Origin: Lachnospiraceae bacterium
Lineage (GTDB): Bacteria; Bacillota; Clostridia; Lachnospirales; Lachnospiraceae
DNA: 10,756 nt
NCBI GenBank assembly: GCA_017461685.1
Contig: JAFTXF010000140.1
Location: forward strand, 1-10,756
Direction of reading: 5' to 3'
In this document: piece after piece, positions 1 to 6,829 of the stretch
How positions within the stretch are numbered: position 1 is the first letter of the stretch
Layout of the letters: every line of letters begins with the position of its first letter
Position numbers and translations under genes: made by a program
Notes under the pieces: generated by a model
What the model was told of the DNA's origin: nothing
Database searches by the model: none
Seen by the model: the letters and a program-made list of their open reading frames with translations, nothing else

Positions 1-5
1 AAAAC

Positions 6-48
6 AGCCCTCCATGTTGGATTTACGTAAATCCTTACATGGAAGGCT
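6..48 (-). terminator. Intrinsic terminator after the symporter gene, probably two-way
   Basis: Arms AGCC..CCATGT..GGATTTAC (6-26) and GTAAATCC..ACATGG..GGCT (27-48) pair over about 20 bp with small interruptions and almost no loop. On the minus strand the stem is followed by GTTTT and preceded by an A-rich tract, which suits a terminator for the symporter gene that ends at 84. On the plus strand the stem is followed by ATTTTTAT, so it could also stop a transcript entering from the left. Confidence 0.8.
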
Positions 49-83
49 ATTTTTATATGAATAGGATACTCTGAAAAACGAAA

Positions 84-1499
84 TTATTTCTTCTCTTTCT
101 TGCGCATTGCGGTATATTCGTTCAGTGCCTTTACAGCAGGGCCGCACATTGGAATAATAGCAATCATATTAAATACGGTCATCAGGCCTACACCCAGGTC
201 ACCCAAATCCCAAACAAAGGTATAGGTAGCAAGACCGCCGATAAATAACATGACTAAAGCAAGAATCTTGTAGGCTGTCTGAGAGATCCAGTTGTCACCA
301 AACAGGTAAGCTACATTCGGTCGTGCATAGTACAAAATACCGATAAAGGTGGAGAAACAGAATAACCATAATGTAACGGCAATAAATATAACACCGATAT
401 TACCAAAGTGATAATGCATTGCGGTCTGTAAAAGCTCCATACCTTCCAAGCCATTTAATAACTCAGAAGGAGTCAGTAACATGATCATAGCGGTACAGCT
501 GCAGATTACAAGGGTGTCAATAAATACACCGAAGGCCTGGAATAATCCGGCTTTGGCAGGGTGACTTACATCTGCAGCAGCTGCGGCACAAGGTGCAGAA
601 CCGCTGCCTGCTTCGTTGGAAAACAGTCCACGCTTCACACCGTTCATAAGAGCAGCACCAAAACCGCCGGCCACTACCTGACGAAGTCCGAAAGCCTCTT
701 CAAAAATACGTGTAAATACTGCAGGAAGCTGTCCTAAATTTGTGAAAATAACAAACAGAGCAATCATAAAATAAAAAGCAGCCATAATCGGTACAATGAT
801 ATCCAAAACTTTTATGGTAGTATTCTTGCGGAGTACTATAATTGCTGCCAAAGCTACCAAAACGATAGTGGAAGCCAGGGGAGGTATTTCGAAAGCATTG
901 TAAAGGGCAGAGGACACCGAATTACTGATTACCTGACTGACACCGCACCAGCATAAGAGACCGGATAAGGCAAATAAAACGGCAATCACACTGTAACGCT
1001 TGGTTTTAACTTTGGTAAAAAAGTTGTGTATGTAATAGGCAGGACCACCACGGTAGCCACCGTAAAGAGGGTCTTTTTCTTTGTGCATCTGTGCCAGAGT
1101 AGCCTCCACATAAGCAGTGGCAGAACCAATCAGAGCGGAAATCCACATCCAGAATACAGCACCTGCACCGCCGGCTGAAATAGCAGCCACAACACCCACC
1201 AGATTTCCCATGCCTACACGGGTAGCAGTAGAGACAATCAAGGCCTGAAATCCGGAGATAGCTCCTGTTTTGTCACCGGTATTTTTTTCGACAGAGATAC
1301 GCAGCATCTCCGGAAAACAGCGAATCTGCACAAATCGGGTACGGATGGTAAAATAGATACCTGCCGGAATTAATATCAGTACCAGAAGAGAAATGCCGAT
1401 AGAAGAACCGTTTGGAAGTGGAATAGTAATCAAATCACCCCATAATAAATTAAATATTACGTAAACGCAGTCTTTAAAGGTTTGTAAAATAGAATTCAT
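84..1499 (-). CDS. AGCS-family sodium/alanine (or glycine) symporter
   Basis: This 471-residue polytopic membrane protein has the normal full length of the alanine/glycine:cation symporter family, which imports small neutral amino acids with Na+ or H+. The N-terminal membrane segment (about 33-53) is followed by the family-typical RTRFVQ turn. A GMGNLVGVVAAISAGG-like stretch lies at about 96-111, then FWMWISALIGSATAYVEATLAQ. The strongly conserved loop GFGAALMNGVKRGLFSNEAGSGSAP spans about 279-303. About ten to eleven hydrophobic helices follow the family pattern, and the tail is short and basic (RKKEKK). A GAGGT ribosome binding site lies 8 nt upstream of the start. The gene is divergent from a LysR regulator that may control it. 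The family call is firm. Alanine versus glycine or another small amino acid cannot be told from sequence. Confidence 0.95.
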   Translation of the reverse strand: MNSILQTFKDCVYVIFNLLWGDLITIPLPNGSSIGISLLVLILIPAGIYFTIRTRFVQIRCFPEMLRISVEKNTGDKTGAISGFQALIVSTATRVGMGNLVGVVAAISAGGAGAVFWMWISALIGSATAYVEATLAQMHKEKDPLYGGYRGGPAYYIHNFFTKVKTKRYSVIAVLFALSGLLCWCGVSQVISNSVSSALYNAFEIPPLASTIVLVALAAIIVLRKNTTIKVLDIIVPIMAAFYFMIALFVIFTNLGQLPAVFTRIFEEAFGLRQVVAGGFGAALMNGVKRGLFSNEAGSGSAPCAAAAADVSHPAKAGLFQAFGVFIDTLVICSCTAMIMLLTPSELLNGLEGMELLQTAMHYHFGNIGVIFIAVTLWLFCFSTFIGILYYARPNVAYLFGDNWISQTAYKILALVMLFIGGLATYTFVWDLGDLGVGLMTVFNMIAIIPMCGPAVKALNEYTAMRKKEKK

Positions 1500-1512
1500 A
1501 ATAAAATACCTC

Positions 1513-1559
1513 TTGCTTTTGTTTATAAAAACTATATAATAAATTTATACATTTGTAAA
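1513..1559. promoter_or_regulatory. Divergent promoter region, symporter / lysR
   Basis: The 111-bp gap between the two start codons is very A/T-rich. For the symporter on the minus strand, TTTACA (1559-1554), a 17-nt spacer and TATAGT (1536-1531) form a near-consensus sigma-A promoter. For lysR on the plus strand, TTGCTT (1513-1518), a 16-nt spacer and TATAAT (1535-1540) fit. The two -10 elements overlap, so only one direction can be occupied at a time. This arrangement is common for a LysR regulator and its target. A loose dyad TTTAtAC-ATTT-GTAAA (1544-1559) is a possible LysR site, but this is weak. Confidence 0.6.
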
Positions 1560-1610
1560 ATTAATTGTTTTAATGGACATTATTAAGAAAACTAATGCTA
1601 AGGAGGCGCT

Positions 1611-2498
1611 ATGGATTTACGTAGTTTAAATACATTTATTCAGGTGGCGGAGCTGGGGAGTTTTACCAGGGCGGGAGAAAAGCTGGGGTATTCCCAGCCA
1701 ACAATATCCCTTCAGATAAAGCAGCTGGAGCGTGAGTTGGGGGTGCAGTTATTTGAACGAATCGGACATACCGTGAGTCTGACGGAGGATGGCAGAGCAG
1801 CCCTTTCCTACGCACAGCGCATTTGTCATATGTCCCTGGAAATGATGCAGGGAGCCAATCAGGAGCAGGAGCCCGGTGGCATTATTCGTCTGGCTATGGC
1901 GGATTCCTTGTGTATGCCCCTGATTATAAAGGAAATTGCAGAATTTCGGAGGCAGTACCCAAAGGTATCGCTCCACATTATAACGACCGGTACCGACGAG
2001 ATGTTCCGCCTGTTAGACCACAATGAGGTAGACATAGTGTGTACTTTGGACAGCCATATTTACAGTACCAGTTATATTATATCTAATGAAGAGAAAATAG
2101 GGGTACATTTTGTGTGTGCTGCGAACAACCCATTGGCACAAAAGAAGGATGTGCTATTGGAAGATTTACTGAAGTATCCTTTTGTACTGACAGAAAAGGG
2201 CATGAGCTATCGCAGACTTTTGGACGAGAGGTTGGCCAGGCATTCCCTGGAAATTCAGCCTATGCTGGAAATTGGGCGTGCAGACTTGATTTGCAAGTTG
2301 GTGGAGGAAGATACCGGAATTTCCTTTTTGCCGGATTATGTGACGGAGGAAGCAGTGAGGGAGAAAAGAATTGTGAGACTGGAGGTTAAGGATTTTAAGG
2401 TGGAGCTGTGGAAGCAGTTACTCTATCATCGGGATAAATGGATGTCCTTTCAGATGAAAGTGTTTCTGGAGCATTTGGGCAAGATACAGCTGCAGTAA
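1611..2498 (+). CDS. LysR-family transcriptional regulator
   Basis: The 295-residue protein has the usual LysR length. The N-terminal winged helix-turn-helix covers about 1-60, with the diagnostic run LGSFTRAGEKLGYSQPTISL at 15-34 followed by QIKQLERELGVQLFER. The remaining part (about 90-292) fits the LysR substrate-binding fold (IRLAMADS..., then a late DTGISFLPDYV motif). The start has AAGGAGG at 1600-1606, only 4 nt from ATG. The gene is divergent from the AGCS symporter, so that transporter is the most likely target and an amino acid the likely effector. Both are inferred from gene order only. It resembles CysL/CynR-like members in general build, but I cannot name an ortholog. Confidence 0.95.
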   Translation: MDLRSLNTFIQVAELGSFTRAGEKLGYSQPTISLQIKQLERELGVQLFERIGHTVSLTEDGRAALSYAQRICHMSLEMMQGANQEQEPGGIIRLAMADSLCMPLIIKEIAEFRRQYPKVSLHIITTGTDEMFRLLDHNEVDIVCTLDSHIYSTSYIISNEEKIGVHFVCAANNPLAQKKDVLLEDLLKYPFVLTEKGMSYRRLLDERLARHSLEIQPMLEIGRADLICKLVEEDTGISFLPDYVTEEAVREKRIVRLEVKDFKVELWKQLLYHRDKWMSFQMKVFLEHLGKIQLQ

Positions 2499-2571
2499 AT
2501 ACCGCTTCCATAAAGAATGAGGCTATAAATACTGCTTCCCCCAAATACCGCTTCTGAATATAAAATACCGC
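2497..2571 (+). repeat. Four short AAATACYGC direct repeats
   Basis: AAATACCGCTTCC begins at 2497, overlapping the lysR stop codon. AAATACTGCTTCC begins at 2527, AAATACCGCTTCT at 2543 and AAATACCGC at 2563. The steps are 30, 16 and 20 bases, so this is not a strict tandem array. The last copy runs into the left arm of the terminator stem. Function is unknown. Confidence 0.6.
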
Positions 2572-2630
2572 CGCTAAGTTGGTTATTGGGCGTGTCCGGT
2601 TGACAAAGGCCCGTCCTGCTTGGCGGCGGT
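2567..2630. terminator. Stem-loop between convergent lysR and ATP-grasp genes
   Basis: ACCGCCGCTAAG (2567-2578) pairs with CTTGGCGGCGGT (2619-2630), giving a 12-bp GC-rich stem with a single T-G position and a 40-nt loop. The loop holds a smaller GGGC/GCCC pairing (2588-2591 / 2609-2612). On the minus strand the stem is followed by the T-rich TATTTTATATT, which suits termination of the ATP-grasp operon. The plus-strand tail is weaker. The long loop makes it less typical than the other terminators in the window. Confidence 0.55.
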
Positions 2631-2638
2631 GTTGTGTA

Positions 2639-3832
2639 TTAGTTTTCTCTTAATATATCAGCATAGAATGCATCCATATCTTCCTTAGTCGGGAAGGTTG
2701 CCACATACATCTGATTACCCATAGCGCCGGAGAGTACGTCAGGAATACGTTCCACCATACGCATGCAGTGACCGTATTTACCCATGATATCGTCATGGCT
2801 CATGGCAAAATTTTTGCCGTCGCGAAGACCTGCAAAGGCACAGTAAGCATGCTCACCAACCGGCATGGTAGACTGGTCATAGGCAATCATGTCTGCCCAG
2901 ATTTTATATACGTCGGTGCTGTGTGCGAAGTTAATCATGTCAGGGGTGAAACCGCCGCAAGGACGCATATTTACCTCTAATGCAATCACATCCCCTTTCT
3001 TGCCCAGTCCTTCGTGATCTTCTAACAGACGGAAGAACTCAAAGTGAACAAAGCGGCTCTTTACACCAAAACTCTTTACTGTGGCACGGCCGGCAGCACG
3101 GGTATCCTCCGGCAGGTCCTTTACAATATAATAAATGGAGTTGTCCATATTATTTACAACATCCATAATGGAATTTGGTGTGACGTTACCGGTTTCGAAA
3201 ATCGGTTCACCCTTGGAGTCAATAATGGCATCATAGCTGTTTACCTCAGCGTTGATGAATTCTTCCATGATGTAAATGGTATCGTTCCACTTTTCTTCAA
3301 AGAACTTCACAAGCTCCTCATCATTGGAAATTTTAAAGGTGTGAGAAGCACCAACACCGTTGTCAGGCTTTGTGACTACCGGGTAACCCACTTCTTCGAT
3401 AAATGCGCGGCAGCCTTCCAAAGTGTCTACCATGTGATGGCGGGCAACCGGGATGCCGGCTTTGATGTAGTTCTTCTTCATCTGGGATTTAAACTTTATG
3501 TAAGGAATGTCAGATGCCTGGAAACCGGATGTAATATTAAAATCAGTACGAAGCTTGGCATCGCGCTCTAACCAATATTCATTATTGGATTCCAGCCAGT
3601 CAATGCGGCCGTGCTTGAAAATAAAGAAAGCAATGGCACGGTAAACCTCATCATCATTTTCCAGACTGCTTACCTTGTAGTATTCATTCAAACTGCTTTT
3701 TAAATGTGGGTTCAGCTCATCATAAGGCTGGTCGCCGATGCCCAGGACGTTTAAGCCGTTGTTTTTTAACTGACGGCAGAACATCCAGTAGTTGGTTGGA
3801 AAATTAGGGGAAATAAAAACAAAATTCTTCAT
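2639..3832 (-). CDS. ATP-grasp domain ligase, substrate unknown
   Basis: The protein has 397 residues and no signal peptide or membrane segment. The N-terminal pre-ATP-grasp part (1-110, KNFVFISPNFPTNYWMF) is followed by the ATP-grasp fold. The nucleotide lysine lies in YPVVTKPDNGVGA (150-162, K155) with a Gly-rich loop, and the hinge is IMEEF (188-192). Candidate metal ligands are E265 in HFEFF and E286/N288 in LEVNMRPCGGFTPD. These features mark a carboxylate-amine or carboxylate-thiol ligase that works through an acyl-phosphate. GGAGG lies 6 nt before ATG. It is the last gene of a co-directional set with two serine esterases, 37 bp after the nearer one. It may therefore build or modify a small acyl or peptide conjugate that the esterases also handle. 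The substrate cannot be read from the sequence. Confidence 0.85.
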   Translation of the reverse strand: MKNFVFISPNFPTNYWMFCRQLKNNGLNVLGIGDQPYDELNPHLKSSLNEYYKVSSLENDDEVYRAIAFFIFKHGRIDWLESNNEYWLERDAKLRTDFNITSGFQASDIPYIKFKSQMKKNYIKAGIPVARHHMVDTLEGCRAFIEEVGYPVVTKPDNGVGASHTFKISNDEELVKFFEEKWNDTIYIMEEFINAEVNSYDAIIDSKGEPIFETGNVTPNSIMDVVNNMDNSIYYIVKDLPEDTRAAGRATVKSFGVKSRFVHFEFFRLLEDHEGLGKKGDVIALEVNMRPCGGFTPDMINFAHSTDVYKIWADMIAYDQSTMPVGEHAYCAFAGLRDGKNFAMSHDDIMGKYGHCMRMVERIPDVLSGAMGNQMYVATFPTKEDMDAFYADILREN

Positions 3833-3869
3833 AAGAAACCTCCGAAATTTAAAATAGGTATGGGTCCGA

Positions 3870-4625
3870 TCAGTGACTCAACAAATATGGCAGGAAATAC
3901 ACCACCTGCTTGTACCACCAGTCCCAGTCGTGGACGCAGTCGTAGCCCCAGAAGTCTACCCAGGTGTGAATGTCTTTGGCGTCAAAGATTGCTTTCAGCT
4001 GTCTGGTGGTTTCCGGGATTTCCCAGGCACCCTGGCCTACGCAGATGACAGATTTTTTGGCGTTGTACAGACTGATGTACGGGTGGTCCGCCGGCATGCC
4101 GGCAAGGTAATGCACCGGTGAATTATTGTATACCAGTTCGTCCATGTAGCCGTCAAAACCGTAATCAGCCGTGTAAATGCCGCTTAAGGCAAGCAGGCGG
4201 TCAAAAAGGTCAGGTCTGCGGTAAAACAGGTTGGCAGCATGGGTAGCACCAAGACTGCAGCCAAATACCATAACGCCCGGATAGCCTTCCCAGCCGTTTC
4301 TCTGGTTGGCAATGTGGCGGATAAAAGGAACTACCTCGTCAGTAATGTATTGTATCCATTGTTCATGGCGGTGAATGCGCCAGCCCGGGTCACCGGCTTT
4401 GTTGGACCAGGTCTCCTGATCGATGGTATCAATAGAGATAACCATGACCTGGCCGGATTCAATCCATGGGCTCCAGACATCAGCCATTTTGTAATTTTCA
4501 AAGTCGTAAAAGCGTCCGTCCTGGCATGGGATGAAAAGAACCGGTCTTCCTGCGTGGCCGTAAATTTTGCATTCCATGTCACGGTTTAAGGAGGGACTGT
4601 ATTGTCTAAAGTATTGTGTTTCCAT
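3870..4625 (-). CDS. Alpha/beta-hydrolase fold esterase (putative esterase family)
   Basis: The product is 251 residues from METQYF. The nucleophile elbow is GCSLG at 122-126 (S124) in VMVFGCSLGATHAANLF, and the likely catalytic His is H232 in DCVHDWDWW. The acid is uncertain. There is no signal peptide, so it acts in the cytoplasm. It resembles the compact Esterase-D/Fes-like family (PF00756 type). The frame stays open back to 4730, but those extra 35 codons lie largely inside the left arm of a hairpin repeat (4660-4861) and read as low-complexity, His/Arg-rich sequence. The ATG at 4625 has AGAGG about 8 nt upstream and begins the conserved-looking protein, so it is preferred. The gene lies between another esterase and the ATP-grasp gene in one operon. 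The substrate is unknown. Confidence 0.85.
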   Translation of the reverse strand: METQYFRQYSPSLNRDMECKIYGHAGRPVLFIPCQDGRFYDFENYKMADVWSPWIESGQVMVISIDTIDQETWSNKAGDPGWRIHRHEQWIQYITDEVVPFIRHIANQRNGWEGYPGVMVFGCSLGATHAANLFYRRPDLFDRLLALSGIYTADYGFDGYMDELVYNNSPVHYLAGMPADHPYISLYNAKKSVICVGQGAWEIPETTRQLKAIFDAKDIHTWVDFWGYDCVHDWDWWYKQVVYFLPYLLSH

Positions 4626-4659
4626 TGGTCTATTCCTCTCTGTGTGTCTGTGGTGTGGG

Positions 4660-4861
4660 TGTATGTGAGGCTGCGTACCCCGGCATCCGGAATACAATAT
4701 ATTTCGTCTCAGGGCGCGCTCTCGCTCCATGAAAAACGTAGCTGTACTAAGTTCAGACTGCGGCGCATAGTGCCTTGCTTCACTAAGGACCGACGCTGTT
4801 CAAGGGCTCTGTGCCGAAATATATTGTATTCCGGATGCCGGGGCACGCAGCCTCACATACA
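4660..4861 (-). repeat. Long-hairpin repeat element, copy 1
   Basis: Arms of 47 bp (4660-4706 and 4815-4861) are complementary with one exception, A4677/C4844, which is a U-G pair if the minus strand is transcribed. They enclose a 108-nt core. The core shares several blocks with copy 2 (6558-6817): TCAGGG, CGCTCC(A/G)TGAAA, GTACTAAGTTCA, CTGCGG/GTGCGG, TTCACTAAGGACCG(A/G)CG and TTCAAGG. The arms share only CCGGCA and CAATATAT with copy 2. The element fills most of the 266-bp gap between the two esterase genes and ends 34 nt before the downstream start codon, in the same orientation as copy 2. It carries no transposase. It could be a MITE-like repeat or a structured leader/intergenic RNA. Confidence 0.85.
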
Positions 4862-4891
4862 GCGATATGGTGGTATTATTTTATGCTTTTC

Positions 4892-5674
4892 TTACTTGTC
4901 CCCGGTGATGGGGTGAGTGTATAGTAGTGTATTTATAAAATACGGTATCTGGCGTTCCCAGCTGGCTTCGCAGTGGGTGCCGCCGGGGACGATTCGGCAG
5001 GTAAGGGGTATTTGCCGCCACATGAGCAGGGAGGCAAAGTCACCGAAAATCTGTCGTTGGCCGGCGTGGTTGTTAAATTCTTCGGAGCCGTAGTCCATGT
5101 ATAATATGGTGTCCGGGTCCAACTTGGCCTGTGTTGCCATATATGTAAGCTTCTCAGGAGCAGTCCAGAGAGAAGGCGACAGGGCAGCAGCGCGGGAGAA
5201 TACGGAATTGTATTCCAGCAGTGCATAAATACTCATCAGTCCACCCATGGAGCTGCCGGCAATAAAGGTGTGCTCTCTGTCCGGGATGGTACGGTAATTG
5301 CGGTCGATATGCCGTTTGAAGACATTCACAAACCAGTTCATAGTGGTTCTGCCACGGCCTGCAATATGTCCTACTGACGGGTCAAAAAAGGTAAAAGGGG
5401 AGTACTCAATCAGACGGCCGTTGTTGGGACTGTGATTGCACTCCACAGCTGCAATGATCAGCTGCGTCTTGGACTTTTTCATAAAATCTTCCATGCCCCA
5501 GGACTTGCCATAGGTGGCATCAGCATCGAAGAACACATTGTGTCCGTCGAACATGTATAATACCGGATATCGTTTCTTCCTGCTGCGGAAATAGGAATCC
5601 GGAAGGTAAATATAAGCAGTACGTTCGCCATTGCCCTCGGGGGCAGGAAACGTGACTGTAAATCGTTTAATCAT
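4892..5674 (-). CDS. Putative esterase, EsD/Fes-like alpha/beta hydrolase
   Basis: The 260-residue protein belongs to the putative esterase family (PF00756 type, as in enterochelin esterase Fes and S-formylglutathione hydrolase). Recognisable parts are the early YPVLYMFDGHNVFFD strand and loop (36-50), the nucleophile elbow GSSMGG (140-145, S142), the acid region MDYGSEEF (193-200), and the catalytic His in GGTHCEASWERQIP (231-244, H234). No signal peptide is visible, so it is cytoplasmic. GGAGA lies 6 nt upstream of ATG. It is first in the esterase-esterase-ATP-grasp operon, and its own promoter lies in the 95 bp after the deoR terminator. It is only distantly like the neighbouring esterase, so this is not a recent duplication. 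The substrate is unknown: acyl esters of sugars or a siderophore-like conjugate are possible. Confidence 0.9.
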   Translation of the reverse strand: MIKRFTVTFPAPEGNGERTAYIYLPDSYFRSRKKRYPVLYMFDGHNVFFDADATYGKSWGMEDFMKKSKTQLIIAAVECNHSPNNGRLIEYSPFTFFDPSVGHIAGRGRTTMNWFVNVFKRHIDRNYRTIPDREHTFIAGSSMGGLMSIYALLEYNSVFSRAAALSPSLWTAPEKLTYMATQAKLDPDTILYMDYGSEEFNNHAGQRQIFGDFASLLMWRQIPLTCRIVPGGTHCEASWERQIPYFINTLLYTHPITGDK

Positions 5675-5709
5675 AAATAATCTCCATTGATAACATCCAA
5701 AGATGTATA

Positions 5710-5741
5710 TTTATACCATAAATATACCATAGCATATACAA
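5710..5741 (-). promoter_or_regulatory. Promoter region of the esterase operon with a TATGGTATA repeat
   Basis: On the minus strand TATGGTATA occurs twice (5731-5723 and 5720-5712), 11 bases apart, about one helical turn. TATAAA (5715-5710) or TATATT (5726-5721) could serve as the -10, with TTGTAT (5741-5736) as a poorly spaced -35. The region lies directly behind the deoR terminator, so the esterase operon needs its own promoter here. The exact elements are uncertain. Confidence 0.4.
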
Positions 5742-5763
5742 AAAGGCAAGGTGCGGTTGGCCT
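5740..5763 (-). terminator. Intrinsic terminator after deoR-family gene
   Basis: On the minus strand AGGCCAA (5763-5757) pairs with TTGCCT (5749-5744) with one bulged C. The loop is 7 nt, and the stem runs into TTTTT (5744-5740). It lies just after the deoR stop codon at 5770 and separates that gene from the esterase operon. Confidence 0.75.
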
Positions 5764-5769
5764 GTAATA

Positions 5770-6525
5770 TTATCTGGAAGAAGTATTTCGCTCCTTCATC
5801 AGTTTTAAAATATATTCCGGAAGCTCCGTGTCGGAAATAATGGCATCAAGCTCTGATACGTGGCAAAGAGTATTTAAGTATTTTTTGCCGATTTTTACAT
5901 GGTCGCAAAGCAGCACTTTCTTTTTTGCATGCTTGAGCATCTGGCGGCGAAGCTCATTTTCTTCGATGGAGTTGTCTGTAAGATAGCCGTCCTTTGACAA
6001 GCCTCTGCAGGAAAAAAATACAATGTCTGCATTGTAGCGGCTGACGGTATGCAGGGCTTCCGCACCGATATAGGACAGGCTGCCGGTAATCATCTGGCCG
6101 CCTGTGGAAATATTTTTAATGCCCATAGTGCCCAGTAAATAAGAGGTTTTAGAGCCGCTGGTAATCACAATCAGGTTCTCAAAGCTGCCTAACATAGGGA
6201 CAATGGTATAGGCGCTGGTGGATCCGTCCAGCATAAGGATATCGCCGTTGTGGATATGTTCCAGGGCTTTCTTGGCCATTTTAATCTTGGAAGTGCCCTG
6301 CTCCTGCTCGCGAAAATAAAAAGGAATTTTTTCGTCCGCGGCCTTCTGATTTAACTGACAACCTCCGTGGGTTCGTTTAATCAATCCCTTTTGTTCTAAT
6401 TTCTCCAAATCTCTTCGCAGCGTAGGCTTGCTGACAAACAGACGCTTTGCCAGCTCTTCATTGGTAATGGTGTGCTGCTCGAACAGTATATTCAGAATTT
6501 TCTCTTCTCTTTCATAGTATGGCAT
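5770..6525 (-). CDS. DeoR-family transcriptional repressor
   Basis: The product is 251 residues from MPYYER. The N-terminal winged helix (about 5-58) has the DeoR signature: ILNILFEQHTITNEELAKRL, then VSKPTLRRDLEKLEQKGLIKRTHGG (31-55). The C-terminal DeoRC sensor domain contains LDGSTSAY (99-106), ITSGSK (121-126), TGGQM (141-145) and SKDGYLTDNSIEEN (177-190), as in regulators that bind phosphorylated sugars. The frame is open back to 6654, but those 43 codons fall in the hairpin repeat. ATG at 6525 has AAAGGATG about 9 nt upstream and starts the normal DeoR N-terminus. The gene is divergent from the glycerol-1-phosphate dehydrogenase / rhamnosidase operon, whose promoter carries three identical 10-base sites. 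It most likely represses that operon and responds to a sugar or glycerol phosphate (inference). Confidence 0.95.
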   Translation of the reverse strand: MPYYEREEKILNILFEQHTITNEELAKRLFVSKPTLRRDLEKLEQKGLIKRTHGGCQLNQKAADEKIPFYFREQEQGTSKIKMAKKALEHIHNGDILMLDGSTSAYTIVPMLGSFENLIVITSGSKTSYLLGTMGIKNISTGGQMITGSLSYIGAEALHTVSRYNADIVFFSCRGLSKDGYLTDNSIEENELRRQMLKHAKKKVLLCDHVKIGKKYLNTLCHVSELDAIISDTELPEYILKLMKERNTSSR

Positions 6526-6557
6526 AAAATACATCCTTTCTGCGGAGATAATGTTTG

Positions 6558-6817
6558 GGTGATTGCGAAACTCGGTGATTGCCGGCAGTCGCAATATATA
6601 TTCTGCTTCAGGGACTCTTCCGCTCCGTGAAACTCTGCAGCGCGCATTGAACACTTAGCAAGCACGTAGTGCGAGCTTAGTGAGAAAGCGTGCCTTGTGC
6701 AGTACTAAGTTCAAGTGCGGCTTTCGGCCTTCTTTCACTAAGGACCGGCGAGTTTCAAGGCCCTTCAGCCGGAATATATATTGCGACTGCCGGCAATCAC
6801 CAAATTTCGCAATCGCC
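6558..6817 (-). repeat. Long-hairpin repeat element, copy 2
   Basis: A perfect 30-bp inverted repeat (6574-6603 / 6772-6801) extends outward to 6558 / 6817 with three mismatches. Two of these (C6571/A6804 and C6573/A6802) become G-U pairs on the minus strand. The core carries the same blocks as copy 1 plus about 70 extra bases (roughly 6638-6702). In those, TTGAACACTTAG (6647-6658) can pair with CTAAGTTCAA (6705-6714), and CTTAGTGAGAAAG (6676-6688) with CTTTCACTAAG (6732-6742). These two pairings cross each other. The element ends 32 nt before the deoR start codon. ATAATGTT and ATAATATT just outside the two ends are a weak candidate for a target duplication. No protein is encoded, and open frames through it are by-products. 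Confidence 0.85.
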
Positions 6818-6829
6818 AATGGAATAATA

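Noticed and set aside
3044..3571. 175-codon plus-strand open frame
   Set aside because: It lies fully antisense to the well-supported ATP-grasp gene, has no ribosome binding site pattern, and its sequence does not resemble a known family.
4660..4861. Insertion sequence or group II intron
   Set aside because: The long inverted arms suggest a mobile element, but there is no transposase or reverse transcriptase, no clear target duplication, and the arms are not conserved between copies.
4602..4916. 104-codon plus-strand frame, and a similar 85-codon frame at 6680-6937
   Set aside because: Both are translations of the two hairpin elements and share a TKDRR-like stretch only because the repeat cores are alike at DNA level. 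They are not convincing genes.
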